Positions 1 to 6,038 of a stretch of 16,945 bases of DNA are shown here, in pieces. Each line of letters starts with the position of its first letter. The first letter of the stretch is position 1. The notes under the pieces were generated by a model. That model searched no databases. It worked only from the letters and a program-made list of their open reading frames with translations, and was not told the DNA's origin. A program made the translations under genes and the position numbers. This DNA is from Gammaproteobacteria bacterium (GTDB taxonomy: Bacteria; Pseudomonadota; Gammaproteobacteria; JAABTG01): contig JASJBY010000064.1 of the NCBI GenBank assembly GCA_030066245.1, positions 1-16,945 of the forward strand. Direction: 5' to 3'.

Positions 1-177
1 CTGCTTGTCGTTCATGATGTCGTAAACGAGATCATGAACGGTCTTGTGCTCCAGCGGCGGCACGTTTATGCGCCGCACGTCGCCGTCCACGCGAATCATC
101 GGCGGCAATCCGGCCGACAGATGCATGTCGGAGGCGCCGTTTTTCACCGCGAATGCGAGCAACTCGCCAATGTCCAT
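1..177 (-). CDS. pilT: PilT, twitching-motility retraction ATPase (N-terminal fragment, cut by window edge)
   Basis: The minus strand read from the ATG at 177 gives 59 residues beginning MDIGELLAFAVKNGASDMHL and continuing through LSAGLPPMIRVDGDVRRI to YDIMNDKQ. This matches the N-terminal PAS-like domain of PilT almost word for word as I know it from Pseudomonas. PilT is the hexameric cytoplasmic ATPase that drives retraction of type IV pili. The Walker A, Walker B and Asp/His boxes lie outside the window, so catalytic integrity cannot be judged. It is divergent from yggS, an arrangement known in Pseudomonas. No clear Shine-Dalgarno sequence precedes the ATG. Confidence 0.93.
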   Translation of the reverse strand, partial: MDIGELLAFAVKNGASDMHLSAGLPPMIRVDGDVRRINVPPLEHKTVHDLVYDIMNDKQ

Positions 178-283
178 GCGTGAGTCCCTTTTGTTACCCC
201 GATATACTGTCCCAGGCTACTGACCTGGCTGGCCGTTTCGCGCAGCTGGTCACGAAGTATAGTCCAGACCCTTACACCCACTT
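178..283. promoter_or_regulatory. Divergent pilT/yggS intergenic promoter region
   Basis: These 106 bp separate two divergent genes and should hold both promoters. Minus-ten-like TATACT hexamers occur on the plus strand at 203-208 and on the minus strand at 261-256. Neither has a convincing -35 box at 16-18 bp. A short inverted repeat, CCAGG-N7-CCTGG, lies between them near 212-228. The promoter assignments are inference. Confidence 0.3.
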
Positions 284-973
284 ATGGCTGCGGCTGCACA
301 TGCTCTAGAGACCGTCAGGCGGCGTGTCGCCTCGGCCGAGCAGCGCTACGGCAGGCCCCCCGGATCCGTAGCGCTGCTAGCGGTCAGCAAGACGCGCCCT
401 GCGATGGACATCGAGGAAGTGGCCGTGGCCGGGCAACGGGCTTTTGGCGAGAGCTACGCCCAGGAAGCCCTAGGCAAAATAGCGGCCCTCGCCCACCTGT
501 CTTTAGAGTGGCATTTCATCGGCCCGATTCAGACCAACAAGTCGCGTTTGATCGCCAAACACTTCCAGTGGGTGCACAGCATCGACCGCCTGAAAGTTGC
601 CGAGCGGCTGAGCGCACAGCGGCCGCATGACTTGCCGCCTTTGCAGGTTTGCCTGCAGGTCAACATCAGCGGCGAGAAGACCAAGGCCGGTGTGCCTCCC
701 GAGCAAGCACCCGACCTGGCCGGCGCCCTGATGGACTTGCCGCAACTGAAGTTGCGAGGTCTGATGGCAATCCCCGCGCCGACCATCGATACCGCCTCTC
801 AGCGGGTCCCTTTCCAACGCCTGCGGATGCTGCTTGATCAAATGCAGCAGCAGGGACTGGTTCTGGATACGCTCTCCATGGGCATGAGCGCCGATCTGGA
901 AGCGGCCGTCGCAGAAGGGGCCACCATCGTGCGCGTGGGCACCGCCATCTTCGGCCCCAGACTCCCGCGCTGA
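284..973 (+). CDS. yggS: YggS/PROSC family PLP-binding protein (PLP homeostasis)
   Basis: The 229-residue product is the normal length for the COG0325 family: a single TIM-barrel (alanine-racemase N-like) domain that binds pyridoxal 5'-phosphate and buffers PLP and 2-keto-acid/amino-acid pools in the cytoplasm. The PLP lysine is expected in LLAVSKTRP (K36). Also visible are the FGESYAQEA segment, WHFIGPIQTNK (residues ~76-86), VNISGEKTKAG (~126-136), LRGLMAIP (~156-163) and the C-terminal phosphate-binding stretch LSMGMSADLEAAVAEGATIV followed by RVGTAIFG. The ATG at 284 gives the usual N-terminus (a short helix, then VRRRVASAEQRYGR). No strong Shine-Dalgarno sequence is seen. It is followed by proC, the conserved family neighbour, after a 166-bp gap. 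Confidence 0.95.
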   Translation: MAAAAHALETVRRRVASAEQRYGRPPGSVALLAVSKTRPAMDIEEVAVAGQRAFGESYAQEALGKIAALAHLSLEWHFIGPIQTNKSRLIAKHFQWVHSIDRLKVAERLSAQRPHDLPPLQVCLQVNISGEKTKAGVPPEQAPDLAGALMDLPQLKLRGLMAIPAPTIDTASQRVPFQRLRMLLDQMQQQGLVLDTLSMGMSADLEAAVAEGATIVRVGTAIFGPRLPR

Positions 974-1139
974 TGCGTCGGGCCTGTGCTCGTGCCAGCC
1001 GCTGCAGGCAGACTGGTCCGGCTTTCTCACCAGGCGAACCGCGAAGTCGCAGATTCTGTCGGTGAACTCAACCCATTGGCTTCACCGAGCCGGTCTTCCG
1101 GGGGCAGTTACGCTCTGTTCAGCATGGTATGCTTTGCCC

Positions 1140-1967
1140 ATGAGTGACAAGACCATTGCGTTCATCGGTGGGGGCAACATGGCCGCCAGCCTCATCGGCG
1201 GACTTATTGCCGGCAGCTGGCCCGTTCGGCAGATCCGGGTGGCGGAGCCTGTGGGGCCGAGACGGCAGAAACTGGCCTCCCGGTTCGGAGTGACGGTGAC
1301 GGGGTCCAACAGCGAGGCCGTGGCGGCAGCCGATGTGGTCGTGCTGGCCGTCAAGCCACAGACCTTGCGCGCAGTCGCGCGGGAGCTTGGCCCCGGACTG
1401 GCCGACCGGTCGCCCCTGATCGTCTCCATTGCCGCCGGCGTCAGGGAGCCCGACATCCGACGCTGGCTGGGATTTCCAGCCGCGGTGGTACGTGCCATGC
1501 CCAACACGCCGGCGCTGGTGGGCAGCGGCGCTACCGGTCTGTTCGCGAACACCTGGGTAAGCCAGGAACAGCGAGACCTGGCTGAATCCGTACTCCGTGC
1601 GGTCGGCATGGTGCTGTGGATAGACGACGAAGCCCAGATGGACGCGGTCACGGCCCTGTCGGGCAGCGGCCCTGCCTACTTCTTCCTGGTCATGGAGCTG
1701 ATGGAGGAAGCCGGCGGACGGCTTGGCCTGCCTGCCGAGACAAGCCGGCTGTTAACCCTGGAGACGGCCTTCGGCGCGGCCAAGATGGCACTGGAGAGCG
1801 CCGAGGACCCCGCAGGTCTGCGACGGCGCGTAACCTCGCCAGGAGGAACCACCGCAAGAGCTGTTCAGCACCTGGAGGACAACGGTCTGCGCAGCATATT
1901 TCAGGGGGCGATGGAGGCCGCGCGGGATCGCGCCGCAGAGATCGGCCAGGAGCTGGGGACGAAGTGA
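1140..1967 (+). CDS. proC: Pyrroline-5-carboxylate reductase
   Basis: ProC catalyses the last step of proline synthesis: NAD(P)H-dependent reduction of 1-pyrroline-5-carboxylate. The 275-residue product starts MSDKTIAFIGGGNMAASLIG, which contains the Rossmann motif GGGNMA. It continues with VVLAVKPQ, MPNTPALVGSGATG and the C-terminal signature ALSGSGPAYFFLVMELMEEA, then VTSPGGTTARAVQHLE. The frame stays open upstream to 1062, but those 26 residues are unlike the family, so the ATG at 1140 is chosen. No good Shine-Dalgarno sequence precedes it. A TATGCT hexamer at 1128-1133 might be a -10 box giving an almost leaderless mRNA, which is speculative. The stop codon overlaps the yggT start by one base (TGATG), implying translational coupling. 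Confidence 0.95.
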   Translation: MSDKTIAFIGGGNMAASLIGGLIAGSWPVRQIRVAEPVGPRRQKLASRFGVTVTGSNSEAVAAADVVVLAVKPQTLRAVARELGPGLADRSPLIVSIAAGVREPDIRRWLGFPAAVVRAMPNTPALVGSGATGLFANTWVSQEQRDLAESVLRAVGMVLWIDDEAQMDAVTALSGSGPAYFFLVMELMEEAGGRLGLPAETSRLLTLETAFGAAKMALESAEDPAGLRRRVTSPGGTTARAVQHLEDNGLRSIFQGAMEAARDRAAEIGQELGTK

Positions 1968-2545
1968 TGGGCAATCCTTATGTCAATGATGCCGGCACTT
2001 TCCTGATCCATACGATATTCGGGCTGTACGTGCTCGCGGTCATGCTTCGCGTGCTACTCCAATGGGTGCGAGCGGACTTCTATAACCCCGTGTCTCAGTT
2101 CGTGGTGAAGGTGACCGCGCCGGCCCTGCGTCCGCTGCGCCGAGTCATTCCCGGATTTGCCGGCATAGACTTGGCCGCCATCGTCCTGATGGTGGCGCTG
2201 AAGCTGGTGGAGTGGTGGGTTGTGCTGTCTTTGGGAGGCGTTGCACCAGCCTTCGGCGGCGTGCTGTTCCTCGCCATTGCTGACCTGGTCGGATTGCTGT
2301 TGAACGTCTTCCTTGTGGCAATTCTCATCCAGGTGGTCCTCAGCTGGGTCAGCCCAGGCACCTACAATACAGTGACCAGCCTGCTCTACAAGCTGACGGA
2401 GCCTCTCCTGGCGCCCGCGCGGCGTCTATTGCCGCCCATCTCGGGCTTGGACCTCTCTCCCCTATTGGTACTCATCGCCCTGCAGCTGGTCAAGCTGCTG
2501 CTGGTCGCCCCCATCAGGGATTTCGGTGCTCGTCTCCTGGCATGA
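1967..2545 (+). CDS. yggT: YggT family integral membrane protein
   Basis: The 192-residue product has two YGGT (PF02325) repeats. The first spans about residues 10-85 and contains LRVLLQWVRADFYNPVSQFV. The second spans about 105-185 and contains VVLSWVSPGTYNTVTSLLYK. Each has two hydrophobic helices, about four in all, so it is an inner-membrane protein. The conserved N/P-[VL]-[ST]-x3-Y/F-K-x-T-x-P element is visible in each repeat. The biochemical role of the family is not firmly known; links to osmotic tolerance, ion homeostasis and, in plastid homologues, cytochrome assembly have been reported. The ATG overlaps the proC stop by one base, so yggS-proC-yggT probably form one unit. In Pseudomonas metX-metW follow; here they do not. 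Confidence 0.9.
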   Translation: MGNPYVNDAGTFLIHTIFGLYVLAVMLRVLLQWVRADFYNPVSQFVVKVTAPALRPLRRVIPGFAGIDLAAIVLMVALKLVEWWVVLSLGGVAPAFGGVLFLAIADLVGLLLNVFLVAILIQVVLSWVSPGTYNTVTSLLYKLTEPLLAPARRLLPPISGLDLSPLLVLIALQLVKLLLVAPIRDFGARLLA

Positions 2546-2862
2546 CAGCGGCCCGGTCCGAATGGCGGGACACCGCGCGGTAGCGGCGGGTTAGGATTCA
2601 AAAGCAAGCGAGCTCCGCGTCCCCAAGACTGCTGGAGAGCTGTTGAGTGGGAAGAAGAGACGCGAGACACGTCGGCCATCCCCGATCTGAAATCAGCCCT
2701 CGGCTGATACAAGACCTTGGCATAAGCCTGCGGCTGGTTCTCGGCAGGAGGCGCGGCGACTCGGGTCTCAGCCGCGGATCTTTTCCATCGCCCCGCTATT
2801 CTGACTAGAATAGCAGCCTCCCAACCACAGCGATTACGACAACTTCATCCAGGAGGAGCCCT
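2546..2862. other. Gene-free 317-bp interval between yggT and the DUF4426 gene
   Basis: No credible coding frame is seen on either strand. It contains a perfect 7-bp stem with a 3-base loop at 2692-2708 (ATCAGCC-CTC-GGCTGAT), which lacks a T-tract and so is not a standard terminator. It also contains the 20-bp palindrome at 2795-2814, listed separately. In Pseudomonas this position holds metX and metW; I recognise no remnant of either gene. Confidence 0.5.
2795..2814. promoter_or_regulatory. Perfect 20-bp palindrome upstream of the DUF4426 gene, possible operator
   Basis: GCTATTCT-GACT-AGAATAGC is a perfect 8-bp inverted repeat with a 4-base centre, ending 48 bp before the GTG start at 2863. 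It sits in an A/T-rich patch of otherwise GC-rich DNA. Length and symmetry fit a dimeric repressor site overlapping a promoter. No T-tract follows, so it is not an intrinsic terminator. The cognate regulator is unknown and the role is inferred. Confidence 0.4.
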
Positions 2863-3315
2863 GTGTTTTATAAACTGTCGCTCATGTTAGCCATCGTGGC
2901 AGTGACTCTGCACTGGCCGATTCAGGCGGTTGCCGAGCAATCCGTGACCTTCGACGAATTCACGATCCACTATAACGCACTCACCACCGAGCGCCTGCAG
3001 CCGGGCATCGCCCGGGCCTACGGCATCACGCGCAGCAAGAGCCGGGTGCTCCTGAACGTTTCAGTCTTGAAGAAGGTGATGGGAACAACAGGCGAGCCCG
3101 TGGCGGCCGCGGTGACGGCCCGGGCCACCAATCTCAACAACCAGTTGAAGAGCATCGAAATGCGCAGAGCCGGGGACAAGGGGGGCGGCATCTACTACCT
3201 CGGCGAAGTGAGCGTCGACAACGGAGAATTGCTGCACTTTCACATCGAGGTAACGCCTGAGGGCACGGACGAGATAAGAGTCATCGAGTTCCAGCAGCAG
3301 TTCTTCACCAGCTAG
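2863..3315 (+). CDS. DUF4426 domain periplasmic protein
   Basis: The 150-residue product has a clear signal peptide: basic N-terminus FYK, hydrophobic core LSLMLAIVAVTL and a likely cut after AVA near residue 24. The mature part (about 126 residues) fits DUF4426: FDEFTIHYNAL, then RAYGITRSKSRVLLNVSVLKK, TARATNLNNQLKSIEMR and a C-terminal IEFQQQFF. The family has no established biochemical function; in Pseudomonas it lies beside metW and rdgB. The GTG start is preceded by AGGAGG at 2851-2856 with a 6-base spacer, an excellent ribosome-binding site, and is preferred over the ATG at 2884, which would remove most of the signal peptide. It appears monocistronic. The stop is followed within 10 bp by a small palindrome and then the dispersed repeat. 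Confidence 0.85.
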   Translation: MFYKLSLMLAIVAVTLHWPIQAVAEQSVTFDEFTIHYNALTTERLQPGIARAYGITRSKSRVLLNVSVLKKVMGTTGEPVAAAVTARATNLNNQLKSIEMRRAGDKGGGIYYLGEVSVDNGELLHFHIEVTPEGTDEIRVIEFQQQFFTS

Positions 3316-3324
3316 GGTAGTTTC

Positions 3325-3336
3325 ACGCAAATGCGT
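3325..3336. other. Small palindrome behind the DUF4426 stop codon
   Basis: ACGCA-AA-TGCGT is a 5-bp perfect stem with a 2-base centre, 10 bp after the stop at 3315. It is flanked by TTC and GAA that could extend it with one bulge. There is no T-run, so it is a poor terminator candidate. It may be part of the adjoining repeat or incidental. Confidence 0.25.
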
Positions 3337-3356
3337 CGAATTACGGGTGGCTAAGG

Positions 3357-3622
3357 GTTTCGGCGGGATTCGCTCCAGGCTCCGAGTTTCGGCCAGTTTC
3401 GTTGCACACCCCGGGCCTCGCGACAGCGCATCCCTGTCCTGACGCTCGGGGCGGTCGTCCCTCGACCGCCGCTGGGTCTGGCCACCCTGCCCGCCCCTTC
3501 CGGGGTCTGCAACGGACCTCCACCAGTCGCCTTGCGCGATTCCCGCCGAAACCCCGACCGGTCCATGAACCAGCTTGATTCTGTGGCAGGCCACTTGTAC
3601 TCCGTCACTGTGGTCTTGACAG
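3357..3622 (-). repeat. Dispersed repeat, copy A, with terminal inverted repeats
   Basis: Bases 3432-3581, read on the minus strand, match 16785-16934 without gaps; my hand alignment finds 11 mismatches in 150. Copy A also has inverted ends: GTTTCGGCGGGATTCGC at 3357-3373 against GCGATTCCCGCCGAAAC at 3536-3552 (16 of 17 pair). Inside are the hairpins GGCGGTCG-TCCCT-CGACCGCC (3450-3470) and CCCC-TTCC-GGGG near 3494-3505. A flank at 3597-3622 recurs at 16129-16154. The element ends 2 bp from the stop codon of the TauE/SafE-like gene (3627-3625). Mismatches are not biased to third codon positions, so I see no evidence that it is coding. The family is not identified. Confidence 0.85.
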
Positions 3623-3624
3623 TT

Positions 3625-4302
3625 TCAGAGCGCACGCCACAGCTGCAGCAGACCGAAGGCGACCACGAGGCCGCCGGCGATCCGACGCACCGCTGTGTGC
3701 CGCACGAAGGCGGCGAGGCGCGTCGCCACAACACCGAGCGCGAGCAGCGTAGGCAGGGTACCCACGCCGAAGCTCGCTGCAATCAAGGCACCGGTGACAA
3801 CGGAACCCGCCGCCATGGCCCAAATAAGAACGCTGTAGACCAGGCCGCAAGGCAGCCATCCCCACACCAGCCCCAGGGCAAGCGCCTGGCGAGGCGTCGA
3901 AACCGGCAGGAAGCGCCTTCCCATCGGTTCGATACGCCGCCAGACCCTTGCGCCCGCGTCCTCCAGCCGGCTCAAACCGAACCACCAGCCACCCAGATAC
4001 AAGCCCAGCGCAATCATGAACAGGCCCGCGAGGACAGCCAGGACCAGCTGCGCCTGATAAAGGCCGGAGAGCTGACCGGCCACATAGCCCACACCGCCCA
4101 GCAAGCCTCCCGCGACCGTGTAGCTGACCAGCCGGCCGACATTGTATGCCAGCATGTGGGGCAGCATCCTACGGGGCTCGCGCCGATAGTCCGCAGGCAG
4201 ACTCATGGTCAGCGCGCCCACGATGCCGCCACACATGCCTACGCAGTGAACCCCGCCAAGCAGACCGACCAGGAAAGCCGAGATGTACTGGGGTTCTGTC
4301 AA
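3625..4302 (-). CDS. TauE/SafE-like (UreH/CcdA-type) membrane protein
   Basis: The 225-residue polytopic protein has about six hydrophobic helices. Helix 1 carries GGVHCVGMCGG (C20, C24) and a central helix carries GWLPCGLVYS (P151, C152). This pairing of HCxGMCGG with a Pro-Cys motif marks the 'sulfite exporter TauE/SafE / cytochrome c biogenesis transmembrane-like' family (COG2836), often near cbb3-oxidase assembly genes and suspected of metal or thiol transport. No oxidase or copper genes are visible here, so the substrate is unknown. The start is TTG at 4302-4300, overlapping the exonuclease III stop (TTGA, 4 bp), which implies coupled translation. The stop is 2 bp from the repeat. The annotation as sulfite exporter is only family-based. 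Confidence 0.85.
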   Translation of the reverse strand: MTEPQYISAFLVGLLGGVHCVGMCGGIVGALTMSLPADYRREPRRMLPHMLAYNVGRLVSYTVAGGLLGGVGYVAGQLSGLYQAQLVLAVLAGLFMIALGLYLGGWWFGLSRLEDAGARVWRRIEPMGRRFLPVSTPRQALALGLVWGWLPCGLVYSVLIWAMAAGSVVTGALIAASFGVGTLPTLLALGVVATRLAAFVRHTAVRRIAGGLVVAFGLLQLWRAL

Positions 4303-5072
4303 AACGGGATAGCGTAGTCAACGATCAGGGGAGCGTGATCCGAGAAGCGCTGCGCCTTGTAGATGGATGCAGACAGCACGCTTTTCCGCAGCGCCGGCGT
4401 GATGACCTGATAGTCGATGCGCCATCCCACGTTCTTGGCCCAGGCCTGCCCGCGGTTGGACCACCACGTGTACTGCTCCGGTTCCTGGTTGACGACGCGG
4501 AAGGCATCGACGAAGCCGGTGGCACCGAACAGCTCGTCCATCCAGGCTCGCTCCTCGGGGAGGAAGCCGGAGTTCTTCTGGTTCGAACGCCAGTTCTTCA
4601 GGTCAATCTGGCGGTGCGCGATGTTCCAGTCTCCGACGATAATGTAGTCCCGCCGCCGACGGCACAGGGACTTGAGATAGGGCATCAGGCGGTCCAGAAA
4701 ATCGAACTTGATTGCCTGCCGCTGTTCGCTGGACGAGCCGGAAGGAACATACAGCGACACCACGCACAGCTTGCCGAAGCGTGCCTCCAGATAGCGCCCC
4801 TCAGCATCCATATCGGGCCAACCCAAGCCGATGGTCACTTCATCCGGCTCCTTGCGGGCGTAAAGACCGACTCCAGAGTAGCCGGGCTTTTCGGCATCGT
4901 GGAAAAAGTGATAGTACCCATCAGGGCGGTAGACGGGGTCCCGGAGCTTGGCCATTTGCGCCTTCGTTTCCTGAAAGCACACCAGATCAGCCTCCTGCTC
5001 CGGCAGCCAGTCGTAGAGCCCTTTGCGAGCTGCGGCACGAATGCCATTTAAGTTCAACGTGACGACACGCAT
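4299..5072 (-). CDS. xthA: Exonuclease III / AP endonuclease (Crc-like locus, catalytic residues intact)
   Basis: The 257-residue product is a single endonuclease/exonuclease/phosphatase domain. ExoIII nicks DNA at abasic sites and degrades duplex DNA 3'-5'; the enzyme is cytoplasmic and Mg-dependent. Expected active-site residues are present: N7 in LNLNGI, E35 in CFQETKAQ, Y108 in SLYVPSG, D148/N150 in VGDWNIAH, D220 in GWRIDYQV and D245/H246 in RFSDHAPLI. In Pseudomonas the homologue beside pyrE is Crc, a translational regulator partner in which these motifs are degraded; position and length (Crc is 259 aa) match but the motifs here are catalytic. An active nuclease is therefore favoured. 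GAAGG lies about 4 bp before the ATG and a TATAAT box 51 bp upstream. The stop overlaps the next gene. Confidence 0.92.
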   Translation of the reverse strand: MRVVTLNLNGIRAAARKGLYDWLPEQEADLVCFQETKAQMAKLRDPVYRPDGYYHFFHDAEKPGYSGVGLYARKEPDEVTIGLGWPDMDAEGRYLEARFGKLCVVSLYVPSGSSSEQRQAIKFDFLDRLMPYLKSLCRRRRDYIIVGDWNIAHRQIDLKNWRSNQKNSGFLPEERAWMDELFGATGFVDAFRVVNQEPEQYTWWSNRGQAWAKNVGWRIDYQVITPALRKSVLSASIYKAQRFSDHAPLIVDYAIPF

Positions 5073-5122
5073 GGGGCCTTCAACAGTCTGTACGCATCCC
5101 CCCGGGAGCGGGAGGCTCTTGG

Positions 5123-5128
5123 ATTATA
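5123..5128 (-). promoter_or_regulatory. Consensus -10 box upstream of xthA
   Basis: The minus strand reads TATAAT at 5128-5123, the exact sigma70 -10 consensus, 51 bp before the xthA ATG. That would give a leader of roughly 44 nt. The -35 region at 17 bp is poor, so strength or activator dependence cannot be judged. Confidence 0.45.
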
Positions 5129-5208
5129 ACCGGGTCCGACCAACCTCCCAGAGCCGAGCGCCGCGACACCTCATAGACCCTGTCCCCCGTCACCTGACCC
5201 GGCTAAAC

Positions 5209-5220
5209 TGACGGCCGTCA
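5209..5220. promoter_or_regulatory. Perfect 12-bp palindrome upstream of pyrE
   Basis: TGACGGCCGTCA is a perfect inverted repeat with no spacer, ending 25 bp before the pyrE GTG. It could be an operator or a short leader hairpin. No T-rich attenuator like the one known upstream of enterobacterial pyrE is seen. Confidence 0.3.
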
Positions 5221-5245
5221 ACGGAAATCCTGGTATCGAAACGCC

Positions 5246-5896
5246 GTGAAACAATATCAAATCGAGTTCCTGGACTTCGCAATCAGCACCGGCGTGCTTC
5301 GTTTCGGCGAATTCGTGCTGAAATCCGGTCGCGTGAGCCCGTACTTCTTCAATACGGGGCTGTTCAATACGGGCGAAGCCCTGAAGCGACTGGGCCGTTA
5401 CTATGCCCAAGCGATTCTGGACTCCGGCATTGACTTCCACATGCTCTATGGTCCTGCATACAAAGGTATCCCCCTGGTCGCCGCCACTGCCATCGGCCTG
5501 GCGGACCAGCACGGCCGCAGCGTCCCCTACTGCTTCAACCGCAAGGAAGTCAAAGACCACGGGGAGGGCGGTGTCACCGTCGGAGCGCCCCTGTCGGGGA
5601 AGGTGCTGATAGTCGACGACGTCATATCCTCAGGGGCTTCCATACGGGAATCTGTGGACATCATCGCAGCGGCCGGCGCCCTGCCAGCAGGGGTTGCCAT
5701 CTCCCTGGACCGTCAGGAACGGGGCACAGGGGTGCGTTCCGCCGTGCAGGAGGTGCAGGAGCAGTCCGGTCTTCAGGTCATCAGCATCGCGGCATTGGAA
5801 CAGATCATCTCCTATCTGGAGCGGCAACCCGAAGCTGCCGAAATGCTCCAGCAAGTGCGCCGATACGAGGCGGAATACGGCTCCCAGACCCGGTAA
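5246..5896 (+). CDS. pyrE: Orotate phosphoribosyltransferase
   Basis: PyrE transfers ribose-5-phosphate from PRPP to orotate, giving OMP, the fifth step of UMP synthesis. The 216-residue length is typical (E. coli 213). Visible motifs are FGEFVLKSGRVSPYFFNTGLF (residues 20-40, K26 orotate site), YGPAYKGIPL (68-77, K73), the catalytic loop FNRKEVKDHGEGG (97-109) and the PRPP-binding stretch VLIVDDVISSGASIRES (120-136). Translation starts at GTG 5246; the resulting MKQYQIEFLDFAI aligns with the E. coli N-terminus. The ribosome-binding site is weak. It is divergent from xthA, the same pairing as crc-pyrE in pseudomonads. After the stop, CTGCCC and GGGCAG (5900-5921) can pair but no T-tract follows, so a terminator is doubtful. 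Confidence 0.96.
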   Translation: MKQYQIEFLDFAISTGVLRFGEFVLKSGRVSPYFFNTGLFNTGEALKRLGRYYAQAILDSGIDFHMLYGPAYKGIPLVAATAIGLADQHGRSVPYCFNRKEVKDHGEGGVTVGAPLSGKVLIVDDVISSGASIRESVDIIAAAGALPAGVAISLDRQERGTGVRSAVQEVQEQSGLQVISIAALEQIISYLERQPEAAEMLQQVRRYEAEYGSQTR

Positions 5897-6038
5897 CCCC
5901 TGCCCGCTCGTCGAGGGCAGCCACATCGAGGCCCGGGCAGCATCACCCAGCACAACTCAAGTAGGCGGTGCCGCGCGCCGCTACTATTGTCTGAGCTCCA
6001 CCATCAGGTGGCCGTTAACCAGGGGTCCCACCGCAGAC

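Noticed and set aside
1062..1139. Upstream extension of proC by 26 codons
   Set aside because: The extra residues are not family-like and precede the exact ProC N-terminus MSDKTIAFIGGGNM; there is no ribosome site at 1062.
2805..2816. CTAGAATAGCAG occurs both in the 2795-2814 palindrome region and at 6753-6764
   Set aside because: At 6753-6764 it spans two stop codons of convergent genes and lacks the other palindrome arm. A 12-base match in 17 kb is uncommon but most likely chance.
3351..3782. A 143-codon minus-strand open frame through repeat copy A, with a similar frame in copy B
   Set aside because: The 11 differences between the copies fall on all codon positions and change residues freely; only two are clearly silent. 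The frame also runs antisense-shifted through the TauE/SafE-like gene. It looks like a repeat that happens to be open.
5897..5925. Possible terminator after pyrE (CTGCCC ... GGGCAG)
   Set aside because: Nine-base loop, no T-run and poor stability of the interior; not enough to call an intrinsic terminator.
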